From assembly GCF_018476525.1 (NCBI RefSeq), contig NZ_JAHCST010000037.1, positions 1 through 64,000 on the forward strand: a DNA stretch of 64,000 nucleotides. The letters are read 5' to 3'. The notes beneath the pieces were generated by a model that saw only the letters and a list, made by a program, of their open reading frames with translations, was not told the DNA's origin and did not search any database. Position 1 is the first letter of the stretch. Each line of letters starts with the position of its first letter. This DNA comes from Acrocarpospora catenulata. GTDB taxonomy: Bacteria; Actinomycetota; Actinomycetes; Streptosporangiales; Streptosporangiaceae. Position numbers and translations under genes: made by a program. Shown piece after piece: positions 16,468-25,428 of the stretch.

Positions 16468-17517
16468 GTGGGAAACGACGGCAAACTGGCCCGGCGGGTG
16501 GCGGACGTGGCGGAGAGCGCGTTGGCGCAGCGGAAGCACGTGACGGCGGTCGACGTGATCTGCGGGCTGCGGTGGTCGCGCCCACGGGACGTCGACACCT
16601 GGCGGCAGGGACGCGCCGACAGCCTGGAGCGGGTGACCGCGGTCGACGCGGCGAAGATGGCGGACGCGGTGGCCCTCCTGCGCGAGTGGGCGCAGGCGCG
16701 CGGGCTGACCGCGACCGAGACCGCGTACGTGTCGGGGAGCCGGGACCGGCGGCAGCTCCGGTTCACCGCCGACGGCGGCGAGGAGCTGGAACAGCGGTTC
16801 AGGGTCGAGTGGTACTCCCCCGAGCTGAGCGAGGCGCGCCGCAGGCAGCTCACCGAGCGCCGGAACAAGGCACCGGACCTGGTCGTCGTCGCGAGCTCCG
16901 GCCCGTGGTCCTGCGGAGGCTGCGGAGCCACCGGGCCGTACCTCATCATGGAGGACGACCAGCCGCACTGCCTGTCCTGCGCGGACCTGGACCACCTGGT
17001 CTTCCTGCCGGCCGGTGACGCGGCGCTGAGCCGCCGGGCCAAGAAGGAGAGCGTGCTCTCCGCGGTGGTCGTCGAGTTCAACCGCCGCAGGAAGCGCTAC
17101 GAGCGGCGGGGCATCCTCGTCGAGGACGAGGCCCTGGCCCGCGCCGAGGAGCAGTGCCTGGCCGACGAGGAGGTACGGCTGCGCCGGCGCGAACGCGACC
17201 GGGTGCGGCGTGAGGAGGGCGACGTCGAGTTCCAGGCGGCGCTGGCCGCGGAGATCCTGCGCCTGTTCCCCGGCTGCCCGGACGAGCGGGCCCAGGAGAT
17301 CGCCGTCCACGCCGGGCTGCGCGGCAGCGGCAGGGTGGGCCGCACCGCCGCCGCCCGCGTGCTGGACGAGCAGGCCGTCACGCTGGCCGTCATCGCGTCA
17401 GTACGGCACCTGGACACCGACTACGACCACCTGCTCATGGCGGGCGTGCCCCGGAGGGAGGCGCGGGACCGCATCCGCCACCGCATCGACCAGGTGCTCA
17501 CCACCTGGCGCGCCTGA
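16468..17517 (+). CDS. DUF2293 domain protein
   Basis: A 349-residue cytoplasmic protein with a GTG start at 16468. The middle contains a small zinc-binding motif (CGGCGA ... HCLSC), followed by a highly charged helix (ERRGILVEDEALARAEEQ). The C-terminal about 85 residues match DUF2293: FPGCPDERAQEIA, SGRVGRTAAARVLDEQAV and VRHLDTDYDHLLMAG. Function unknown; the basic C-terminus and zinc site suggest nucleic acid contact. Its stop is 2 bp from the convergent giant ATPase stop. Confidence 0.85.
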   Translation: MGNDGKLARRVADVAESALAQRKHVTAVDVICGLRWSRPRDVDTWRQGRADSLERVTAVDAAKMADAVALLREWAQARGLTATETAYVSGSRDRRQLRFTADGGEELEQRFRVEWYSPELSEARRRQLTERRNKAPDLVVVASSGPWSCGGCGATGPYLIMEDDQPHCLSCADLDHLVFLPAGDAALSRRAKKESVLSAVVVEFNRRRKRYERRGILVEDEALARAEEQCLADEEVRLRRRERDRVRREEGDVEFQAALAAEILRLFPGCPDERAQEIAVHAGLRGSGRVGRTAAARVLDEQAVTLAVIASVRHLDTDYDHLLMAGVPRREARDRIRHRIDQVLTTWRA

Positions 17518-17519
17518 TC

Positions 17520-20500
17520 TCACGAGCCGGCGGCGCGGTCGATGGCCTTCTCCACGTCGCCCACCCGATCCGCGAGCAGGCCGATGGCGCCGACCGCGCG
17601 GACCACGGGGTTGTCCTCGGCCCCGCCCAAGGCCCGCGCGCGCAGGTATCCGGCCTTCACCTCGGCCCAGCGGCGTTCCTGCCCCGCGCTCATCCTGCCG
17701 CGCAGTTCGGCCAGTTTGAGCAGGTTGGCCTCGGCCTGCGTGGTCAGCGTCTGGGCCTCGCCCACGTAGTGGTCGTCGATGAGCGCCTCGACCTCGTCGT
17801 CGTTCATGACGGGGACGATCCGCTCGGCCAGCTTGTTCATGTTCCGGTAGGACCCCTGGAGCCGGAACGGCGGCTCCGTACGCGAGCTGTCGGCCTGCGC
17901 CGCCGACGCGATGTACGCCTGGTTGACCGCCAGCACCACTTCCTGGACCCGCAGCAGCCGCCGCAGGACCGCGGTGATCTGGTCCAGCTCGACCTTCGGG
18001 TACGGGTGACCGAGACGGTCGGCCCTGGCGTCGGCGTCACCCCGCGCGAGCCGGACGAGGAGCTCCACGTCGGCCCGGTCCCGCGTGGACAACGGCGCCA
18101 GCACGGGGTTGGAGGTGAGCGCGTTCTCGATGTAGCTCAACGCGAACAGGTCCTCCCGCCCCGACAGCACGTCACCGAGGTTCCACACGTCGGCCCGGTT
18201 GGCCAGCATGTCGGGGACCCGGAACACCTGGCCGGACTCCGTGTACGGGTTGCCCGCCATACAGACGGCGAACCGCTTGCCGCGCAGGTCGTAGGTACGG
18301 GTCCGGCCGCCCCACACGCCCTCCATCCGGCGCTGGGCGTCGCACAGCGAGATGAACTTCTGCAGCAGTTCGGGCGAGGTGTGCTGGATGTCGTCGAGGT
18401 AGAGCAGGACGTTGTTCCCACACTCCAGCGCGAACGACACCTTCTCGATCTCCTGCCGCGCGGTCGCGTCCGGCGCGTCCGCCGGGTCGAGCGAGGTGAC
18501 GGCGTGCCCCAGCGCCGGGCCGTTGACCTTGACGAACACCAGGCCCAGCCGGCTCGCGACGTACTCCATGAGGGTGGTCTTGCCGTACCCGGGCGGCGAG
18601 ATGAGCAGCAGCAGGCCCATCTGGTCGGTCCGCCGCGCGTCCCCCGCCGCCCCGAGTTGCTTGGCCAGGTTGTCGCCGACCAGCGGCAGGTACACCTCGT
18701 CGAGCAGCCGGTTGCGCACGAACGCGCTCATCACCTTCGGCCGGTACTCCTCCAGCCGGAGCCGGTCCCGCTCACGGGCCAGCAGCTCGCCGCGCCGCCG
18801 CTGGTAGTCGCGGTACGCCGGGACGCGCTCGGTGCGGAACCTCCGCGTACGGGCGAGCACCTCGTCGAGACGGAGCGGGATGCTGCGGCCGGTCAGGCGG
18901 GGATGGGCGCCGAGCAGCCCGTCGACGGTGACCGACAGGGTCGCGGCGGCGTCGCGTCGCGGCAGGTCGCAGAGGTGTACGGCCACCGCCTCGGCGAGGT
19001 CGCCCTCCCCCGCCGCCACGCCGGGACCGGTGGTCAGGAAGGACCGCAGCCAGGCCGTGACGAGGTGGTGCCGGGCGGCCAGATCGTCGCCGAGCGCCCG
19101 CAACTCGTCCTCGACGTCCGTAACGGAGCCGCCGATCGCCTTACGGAAGGCGTCGAGCAGGCGGCGGGCGACGGGACCGGTGGCGAAATCGGGGCCGGTC
19201 CCGGCCAGTTCCTCGACGAGGTAGTCACCGGCCACGCCGGACTCCTCCGGCCGCAGGCCCCGGTCGCGCAGGAAAGCCGCCGTCTCCGACGCCAGCTCGG
19301 CGGCGAGCTCGCCGATCGCGGCGGACGCGCCCGCGCCGCCCCCGGGCCCGAAGACCGACCTGGCCCTGGCCAGGGACCGGGCCCGGACCGTCCACGCCCG
19401 CCGCCGGTCCTCGCCCGCGCCGAACGTCCAGAACAGCTGGGCGGCGGCCCGCGCGCCCGCCGGGAACCGCAGCAGGCCCGCGCCCGCGTGCAGGGGGAGC
19501 AATGCGCCGAGGATCGCCGCGGCGTCGTGATCGTGGACGCCGCGCTCGTATCCCTCGTCGTAACGGGTCTCGGCGACACGGCGTACCAGGTCGAGCAGGC
19601 CGCCGGAGCCGGCCGCGGCGTGCAGGACCTCCAGCGTCGGCCCGCCCTCGGCCGCGGACTCGGCCTGGTCGAGGATCGAGGTGGCGAGGTACTCGGCGCG
19701 GTAGACGTCGGGAGACTCGGAGACGAGCAGCTGGTCCCAGAAGGCCCTGGTCTCCTCGAACGACTCCCCCGGCGGCACCGGGGACCGGTAGCCGGTCCCG
19801 GTGAGGGCGAAGGCCATGCGGCCGTCCATCGGGACGAGCGTGAGGTCGACGGGCTGGGTGTTGACCGAGAACCGGTGGCGGCCGAGGCGGATCGTCTCGC
19901 CGCCGTCGGCGTACAGGTCGAGCCGGTCCCGCAGCGCGCGGCCCGCGTCGAGGCGGGCCGCCTTGACCTGTCCGTCGAGCTCGTCCGCGCGGACCTGGTC
20001 GCCCAGCGACCGCAGCTCCGCCGCGACCGCGCGCAGCTTGGCCACCATCGGGTCCGCGGCGAAGTACGCGTTCACCTCGTCGATCGAGGCCAGGCCGCCG
20101 ACCCGCCTGCGCACGCTGTCCAGGATGCGCCCGGCCGAGGTGGCCAGTCGCTCCGCACGGCGGGACCGCGCGTCCAGCAACGCCTGCTTGCGCGAGGAGA
20201 ACGCCTCGTAGACGTCTGTCCGCTTGGCCTCGAGCTCGGTCGCGAAGTCGTCGAAGTCCCCGAACCTGGACTCCAGCTCCTCCAGCCTGAGCAGCAGCCT
20301 GCCGAGTTGCTCGTCGCAGCGTTCCGGCGTGTCGGCCAGCGCGAGCGCGCCGGTGACCGCCTGCCCGAGCAGGGCGAACTCCGCGGCGAACTGGGCCCTG
20401 CCCTCGGTCGCGAGCAGCTCGCGCCGCCGCGCGTCGAGCGTGGCGCGGGCCCGGTTGACGCCCGCGAGCACCTCGGCGATGCGCTCCAGGATGCCGGTGC

Positions 20501-22457
20501 GCACGGTCGCGTCGGCGATGTCCAGGCCGCCGACGACCTCGGTGAGGACCTCCAGGCCCTCGCTCTGGCCGGTGAGCCGCTCGGCGACCGCCCCGGACTC
20601 CGCGACGGTCCTGATCGCCTCGGCGTCGGCGACCAGCCGCTCGACGTCGGCGTGGTATCCGGCGAACGCGCCCTCCTGCCGGAGGAACGCGACGGCCCGC
20701 CGCGCGGCCTCCGCGATCTCGGTCTCGAACTCCGCCGCCAGCGTGTCCACCCGCGCCACGTCGACGTGGCGTCGCTCCCGGAGGGTGACCAGGCGGCCCT
20801 GCGCGCGGCGCAGTTCGGCGAGCTGCCCGACCCACTCGCCCGCGGTCTTCGGCGCCTCGCCGCGCGCCTGCCGTACCAGGTCCGCGATCTGCGCGGCGAC
20901 CTCGTCCAGCGCGGTGGCGGCGGCCTCGGTGAGCGACTGGACGCTCTCGAACTCGTCGAGCACCTGCTCGGCGCTCGACCGGGTGGCCTCGAGCGGCGCG
21001 CGCAGGCCCTGCTCGTCCAGCCAGTGGTACTGGTCCTGGATCCGGACGCAGGCGGCGACCAGCGCCTCGAAGACGGGAGCCGCCGGCGCCATCTCGTCGA
21101 CCATCCGGACGACGGACAGACAGTCGGATATGCCGCGTACCAGCTCGGCGTTGCCGATCCGCTCCAGGGGCCCCGTGCCGACCGGCCGGGCCGCGGCGAA
21201 CTCGTCCGACACGTACGGCGTCTGCCAGATCTGCATGGGATGGACCCGGGTCGGCTCCTCTGGCGCCGGGCCGCCGGGGACCCGGAAGTAGACGAGTGTG
21301 CCGTCCGCGAAGAGCGAGTACCCGTGGCACGTGATCGGGTTGCTCACCTCCTTGCGGATCACGTTGTACGGCAGCAGCAGCGACCGCCCATCGGCCCGCG
21401 CGTGGAAGACGTACAGCACGTCCTCGCCGTTCGGCGACCGGATGACCCGCTCGAACTCCAGGTCGGCGACGTCGACGTCGAAGGTCTTCACCGCGCCGGT
21501 GGTGAGGTGGTAGCCGCCGGGGAAGATGATCCCCTGGTCCTCGGGCAGCCGCTGGCAGGCCTGCCCGATCCCGTCCAGCCGTACCACGCCCTTGGTCCTG
21601 GTGTTGAACACCAGGTGCCGCCACTGCTTCTCGTTGTACGGCCGGACGCGCAGCAGGATCAGCGGGCCGACCCTGGCCCAGTGCACCTCGGCGTCGGCCA
21701 GGCTCTGCAGCGGCTCCGCGACCGGTTCCCGGTAGATCCCCTCGCCGGTCTCGGTGTTGTTCTCGATCTTGATAGTCAGGTCGCCGCCGATGGTCTCGAC
21801 GAACAGCTCGTCGTCGATCGAGATGTGCGGGTGGCGGCCGAGCACGTGGTCGTCCCTGGTGGTGGTGGTCCACTCGAAGTCGTGCGGCGGCGGGAACACG
21901 TGGTCGCGCTCGCCCCGGTTGTCGAGGTAGGCGACCTCGCCGTCGGCTCCGAGGTTCCACCGCAGGACGCGGACGTCCTGGGGCCCCGTCTGGAAGACCG
22001 CGAGCAGCCGCCCCTCCAGCCGCCTCAGCTGCAGCAGCCGGGTCTCGCTGTAGTAGCGGTACAGCTCGCCGAAGTCGCGCGCGAACCCCTCGTCCTCGAA
22101 CAGCCCGGGAACCTCGTCGAACCGGAACGCGTCGCCGTCGCGACTGAACCGGTGGAAGGAGAACACATCGCGCACGGTCGTCTCGGACCGCAGCCCGATG
22201 AACACGTTGTAGCCGAACAGCATGACCCCGCCCACCGACACGATGTCGCGGGGCACGCAGTTGTTCTCGGTGCGGACCCGGGCGGTGCCGAGCAGGCGGA
22301 ACTCGGTGCCGCCGAAGGCGTCGAGGCGTTGCGCGTTCAGCGCCTCGACGCGCCGCAGCAGCTCCTTGGCCTGCTCGGCGAGCCTGCTCCGCAGCACCTC
22401 GTAGGTGCTGGACTCCAGCTCGGACACGGGCACGGCATCGGTCGTCGACGCGGTCAC
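17520..22457 (-). CDS. Giant DUF3686/AAA 'DNA repair' ATPase
   Basis: A 1645-residue protein. The N-terminal about 430 residues match the DUF3686 type (VFSFHRFSRDGDAF, RHPHISIDDELFVETIGGDLTIKIEN), a beta-propeller-like region annotated as part of ATPases in DNA repair. Residues about 450-900 are long coiled coils (RRRELLATEGRAQFAAEFAL). Near the C-terminus is an AAA module with Walker A SPPGYGKTTLME (about residue 1286) and Walker B LLYLDDIQHT (about 1349). It is the third gene after a YqiJ-like protein and a flotillin, with 19-bp gaps, so the ATPase probably works at a flotillin-organised membrane site. 'DNA repair' is only the family label. Confidence 0.85.
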   Translation of the reverse strand: MTASTTDAVPVSELESSTYEVLRSRLAEQAKELLRRVEALNAQRLDAFGGTEFRLLGTARVRTENNCVPRDIVSVGGVMLFGYNVFIGLRSETTVRDVFSFHRFSRDGDAFRFDEVPGLFEDEGFARDFGELYRYYSETRLLQLRRLEGRLLAVFQTGPQDVRVLRWNLGADGEVAYLDNRGERDHVFPPPHDFEWTTTTRDDHVLGRHPHISIDDELFVETIGGDLTIKIENNTETGEGIYREPVAEPLQSLADAEVHWARVGPLILLRVRPYNEKQWRHLVFNTRTKGVVRLDGIGQACQRLPEDQGIIFPGGYHLTTGAVKTFDVDVADLEFERVIRSPNGEDVLYVFHARADGRSLLLPYNVIRKEVSNPITCHGYSLFADGTLVYFRVPGGPAPEEPTRVHPMQIWQTPYVSDEFAAARPVGTGPLERIGNAELVRGISDCLSVVRMVDEMAPAAPVFEALVAACVRIQDQYHWLDEQGLRAPLEATRSSAEQVLDEFESVQSLTEAAATALDEVAAQIADLVRQARGEAPKTAGEWVGQLAELRRAQGRLVTLRERRHVDVARVDTLAAEFETEIAEAARRAVAFLRQEGAFAGYHADVERLVADAEAIRTVAESGAVAERLTGQSEGLEVLTEVVGGLDIADATVRTGILERIAEVLAGVNRARATLDARRRELLATEGRAQFAAEFALLGQAVTGALALADTPERCDEQLGRLLLRLEELESRFGDFDDFATELEAKRTDVYEAFSSRKQALLDARSRRAERLATSAGRILDSVRRRVGGLASIDEVNAYFAADPMVAKLRAVAAELRSLGDQVRADELDGQVKAARLDAGRALRDRLDLYADGGETIRLGRHRFSVNTQPVDLTLVPMDGRMAFALTGTGYRSPVPPGESFEETRAFWDQLLVSESPDVYRAEYLATSILDQAESAAEGGPTLEVLHAAAGSGGLLDLVRRVAETRYDEGYERGVHDHDAAAILGALLPLHAGAGLLRFPAGARAAAQLFWTFGAGEDRRRAWTVRARSLARARSVFGPGGGAGASAAIGELAAELASETAAFLRDRGLRPEESGVAGDYLVEELAGTGPDFATGPVARRLLDAFRKAIGGSVTDVEDELRALGDDLAARHHLVTAWLRSFLTTGPGVAAGEGDLAEAVAVHLCDLPRRDAAATLSVTVDGLLGAHPRLTGRSIPLRLDEVLARTRRFRTERVPAYRDYQRRRGELLARERDRLRLEEYRPKVMSAFVRNRLLDEVYLPLVGDNLAKQLGAAGDARRTDQMGLLLLISPPGYGKTTLMEYVASRLGLVFVKVNGPALGHAVTSLDPADAPDATARQEIEKVSFALECGNNVLLYLDDIQHTSPELLQKFISLCDAQRRMEGVWGGRTRTYDLRGKRFAVCMAGNPYTESGQVFRVPDMLANRADVWNLGDVLSGREDLFALSYIENALTSNPVLAPLSTRDRADVELLVRLARGDADARADRLGHPYPKVELDQITAVLRRLLRVQEVVLAVNQAYIASAAQADSSRTEPPFRLQGSYRNMNKLAERIVPVMNDDEVEALIDDHYVGEAQTLTTQAEANLLKLAELRGRMSAGQERRWAEVKAGYLRARALGGAEDNPVVRAVGAIGLLADRVGDVEKAIDRAAGS

Positions 22458-22476
22458 TGGTCTCCCGTCGGCCCGC

Positions 22477-24552
22477 TCAGTGGGCGGCCGAGTTGAGCGC
22501 CGAGACCGGCTGCTCCGCCAGGCCGAGGCGCTGGGCCGTGCTCAGCAGGTCCTGGAGCTTGCCGGTGTCCGGGCCACCCGCCTGGATGAGCTTGACCAGC
22601 AGCGCCGACAGGGTGAGGTTCCGCACGTCGGCGCTGTCCACCGAGCCGAGCAGGCGCACCAGGTCCGCGGGCAGGCTCGCCGTCCCGTCCAGGTACGGCC
22701 CGGCCAGCGCCCGCGTCACCGCGGAGTTCTCGACGAAGCCGTCGATGCTCCGGCCCGCGGTGATCGCGCCCATCAGCCGGTCGAAGAAGACGGTGTCCCC
22801 GCCGACGATGTCGATGTCCGCGCTCTCCAGACCGGCCGCGAGCACCGTCGCCTGCGCGTCGGCGATCTCCCGCTGGACGTCGATGCTCCTGATGCGGATC
22901 TCCTTCTCGGCCTCCAGCCTGAGCCGGTACTCCTCGTGACCGCGGCCCGCCTCGTCCAGGGCGGCCATGGCCTCGGCCTTCTCCTTGAGACCTTCGGCCT
23001 CGGCCTTCAGCTTCTCGCCGATGGCGGCGGCCGCGGCGAGCGCCTTGGCCTGCTCGCCCTCGGCCTCCGCCTTGAGCCGCTCGCCGACGGCGAGCGCGGT
23101 GGCCAGACCCTTCTCGCGTTCCACCACGGCCTCGGCGCGGCCGACCTTCTCGATGGCATCGGCGTCCCGCTCGCGTACCTGGACCTCGGCGAGCCCGGTG
23201 GCGGCCGCCTCGGCCCGCATACCCTCGGCGAGGCGGATCTTGGCCTGGGCGTCGAGTTCGGCGGCCTGCTGACGGGCCTCGGCGAGGATGCGCTCCTCGC
23301 GCGCCCTGAACTCGGCGGCCTTCTCGGCGGCCTCGGCCGCCTTGATGTCCTTGACCAGGTTCTCCTGCGCCTCGGCCTCGGCCTGGATCACCAGCGCCTG
23401 GCGGGTGCGCTCGGCCTCCTCCACGACCCGCAGCCGCTTGATGCTCTCCTCCTGCTCGGCCACCGTCCGGTCGACGGCGATCCGCTCGCGGATCACCTCG
23501 GCGATCGACCGCTTCTCGACCTCGACTTCCTTGTCCTTGGAGATGCGCGACAGCTCGGTCTCGCGCTCGCGCGAGATGACCTCCAGCAGGCGGTCCTTCT
23601 CGATCCGCTCGGTCTCGATGGCGATGACCCGCTCGCGGTTCTTCACCGCCACCGCGATCTCCCGCTCCCGGTTCTCCCGCTGGATGCCGAGCTGCTCCTC
23701 GGTGCGGATCTCGGCCGCCTGGGCCCGCAGCCGCTCCTCCGCCTGCACGCGGGCGGTCTCGGCCTCCTCCCGGGCCCGTACCGTGTCGACCTCGCGCCGC
23801 TGCTTGGCCTCGGCGTCGGCCTGCCGCCGCTCCAGTTCGAGGATGGCCTCCCGCGCGTCCACGTTCTGGCGGGTGATCTCCTTCTCCTCGTTGCGCTGGT
23901 ACTCGTTGGTGCGGACGTGCTCGATCGCGGTCAGCTCGGTGATCTTGCGGATGCCCTGGGCGTCGAGGATGTTGGCCGGATCGAGCTGCGCGAGCGGGGT
24001 CTGCTCCAGGAAGTCGATGGCGGCGTCCTCCAGGCTGTACCCGTTGAGGTCGGTGCCGATGACCTGGATGATCTGGTCGCGGAACTCGTCGCGCTTGGTG
24101 TAGAGATCGACGAAGTCGAGCTGCTTGCCGACGGTCTTGAGCGCCTCGGAGAACTTGGCGTTGAACAGCTCCTGCAGCGTCACCTCGTCGCTGGCCCGCT
24201 TGGTGCCGATGGCCTGGGCCACCTTGATGACGTCCTCGGTCGTCTTGTTGACCCGGACGAAGAACGTGATCCGGATGTCGGCCCGGATGTTGTCGCGGCA
24301 GATCAGCCCTTCGTGGCCGGTACGGGTGATCTCGATGGTCTTCACCGAGATGTCCATGATCTCTGCCTTGTGCAGCACGGGTAACACGACGGCGCCGGTG
24401 AAGGTGACGTCGACCCGCCGGGTCTTGGAGACGATCAGCGCCATGCCCTGTTCGACCTTGCGGTACAGCCGGCTGATCAGGATCAGCGCGCCGATGAGTA
24501 CGAGGAGGAGCACGGCGAGGAACACGCCCGTCCCAGTGCCGATCACGTCCAT
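22477..24552 (-). CDS. Flotillin/SPFH (band 7) family membrane scaffold
   Basis: A 691-residue protein. One N-terminal membrane helix (TGVFLAVLLLVLIGALILISRLY) is followed by an SPFH domain (VEQGMALIVSK, VKTIEITRTGHEGLICRDNIRADI) to about residue 200. Then comes a very long Ala/Glu/Arg-rich flotillin coiled coil with EAEA-type repeats to about 590 and a C-terminal oligomerisation segment. The match is to YqiK-type flotillins, which build ordered membrane domains. It lies between a YqiJ-like gene and the giant ATPase with 19-bp spacers, supporting one operon. Confidence 0.93.
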   Translation of the reverse strand: MDVIGTGTGVFLAVLLLVLIGALILISRLYRKVEQGMALIVSKTRRVDVTFTGAVVLPVLHKAEIMDISVKTIEITRTGHEGLICRDNIRADIRITFFVRVNKTTEDVIKVAQAIGTKRASDEVTLQELFNAKFSEALKTVGKQLDFVDLYTKRDEFRDQIIQVIGTDLNGYSLEDAAIDFLEQTPLAQLDPANILDAQGIRKITELTAIEHVRTNEYQRNEEKEITRQNVDAREAILELERRQADAEAKQRREVDTVRAREEAETARVQAEERLRAQAAEIRTEEQLGIQRENREREIAVAVKNRERVIAIETERIEKDRLLEVISRERETELSRISKDKEVEVEKRSIAEVIRERIAVDRTVAEQEESIKRLRVVEEAERTRQALVIQAEAEAQENLVKDIKAAEAAEKAAEFRAREERILAEARQQAAELDAQAKIRLAEGMRAEAAATGLAEVQVRERDADAIEKVGRAEAVVEREKGLATALAVGERLKAEAEGEQAKALAAAAAIGEKLKAEAEGLKEKAEAMAALDEAGRGHEEYRLRLEAEKEIRIRSIDVQREIADAQATVLAAGLESADIDIVGGDTVFFDRLMGAITAGRSIDGFVENSAVTRALAGPYLDGTASLPADLVRLLGSVDSADVRNLTLSALLVKLIQAGGPDTGKLQDLLSTAQRLGLAEQPVSALNSAAH

Positions 24553-24571
24553 CGCATATCCCCCTATTTAT

Positions 24572-25135
24572 CTATTTGTCGAGGTCGTAGGCCATGACCC
24601 AGAAGAACTCGCCCTCGGGGTCGTAGTCGAAAATGAGCGCGGAGCTGCCGGCGCGCAGGTCGTCGCCGCCGGTCTGGCGCACCTGGACGAGAGCCGAGGA
24701 TCCGTCGTCCGCCGTGACCTCGGCCTGGCCGAAGTCGGCGCTGACCCGTCCGGTGCGGATGACGCACATCCGGCCGACGAAGTCCTTCCGCGACGGCGCG
24801 GCGATGGCCGGGAACAGGCGGCGGATCGGCAGTACGGCGAGGCGGGCGGCCAGCCAGCCGGCGAACAGCGCCACCACGAGAACCGCGGCCCGCGCGGCCG
24901 TGCCCTCCACCAGCGCCACACCGGCGAGGCTGACGAACCACGCGACGGCCACCATCAGGGAGACGGCGACGGTGACCGGCACCCCCTGAAGGCCGAGCCC
25001 GTCCAGGAGGTCGTCGGGCAGCTCATCCCCCAGACCGGCGAACAGCGCCACCAGCCAGTAGCCGATGACCACGACCAGCATGAAGCTGAAAAGCACCGCC
25101 GGAAACTCGAGCACTGCCTCGACGAACCGCCCCAT
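24572..25135 (-). CDS. YqiJ-like membrane protein with OB-fold (NfeD-related)
   Basis: A 187-residue protein with about three membrane helices (FSFMLVVVIGYWLVALFAG, VAVSLMVAVAWFVSLAGVAL, AAVLVVALFAGWLAARLAVL) and a C-terminal OB-type beta barrel (GRMCVIRTGRVSADFGQAEV ... LVQVRQTGGDDLRAGSSALI). YqiJ/NfeD proteins are the usual operon partners of flotillins and are thought to assist their assembly. It is the first gene of the operon; upstream is a 293-bp gap holding its promoter and a neighbour's terminator. Confidence 0.88.
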   Translation of the reverse strand: MGRFVEAVLEFPAVLFSFMLVVVIGYWLVALFAGLGDELPDDLLDGLGLQGVPVTVAVSLMVAVAWFVSLAGVALVEGTAARAAVLVVALFAGWLAARLAVLPIRRLFPAIAAPSRKDFVGRMCVIRTGRVSADFGQAEVTADDGSSALVQVRQTGGDDLRAGSSALIFDYDPEGEFFWVMAYDLDK

Positions 25136-25286
25136 TGCCCCCCACCGTTTAACACGTCTCCCCGTGAGTTACAGGGAATTATGGCAGCAAATGGACATAA
25201 ATTCAGCATAAAATCGACTCAAATGCGGGCACTTTTCCCGCTCGCCACGCGTTGTGCTACGCGGGTTCCCGCCACAGGACATGCGT

Positions 25287-25316
25287 CTGGCCCCGCCGTT
25301 CATACGGCGGGGCCAG
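25287..25316. terminator. Perfect GC-rich terminator hairpin
   Basis: CTGGCCCCGCCGT (25287-25299) pairs with ACGGCGGGGCCAG (25304-25316) around a TCAT tetraloop. It follows the stop of the beta-helix gene (25429, minus strand) and precedes the YqiJ-like promoter, so it insulates the two transcription units. Confidence 0.85.
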
Positions 25317-25428
25317 CGGCTTCCAGGCTCGGTGGGACCGGACTCGGATGCGTGCGACAAGGCCGCCCGCCCCCGGAAATCTCCGGAAGCGGGGGGCCTG
25401 TTCCGCAAGCGTCCCCACCGGGGCGGGC

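Noticed and set aside
17769-22496. A 1575-codon open frame antisense to the giant ATPase gene
   Set aside because: It has no ribosome site or domain. Its composition is the mirror of high-GC codon use on the opposite strand, where a coherent DUF3686/AAA protein is encoded.
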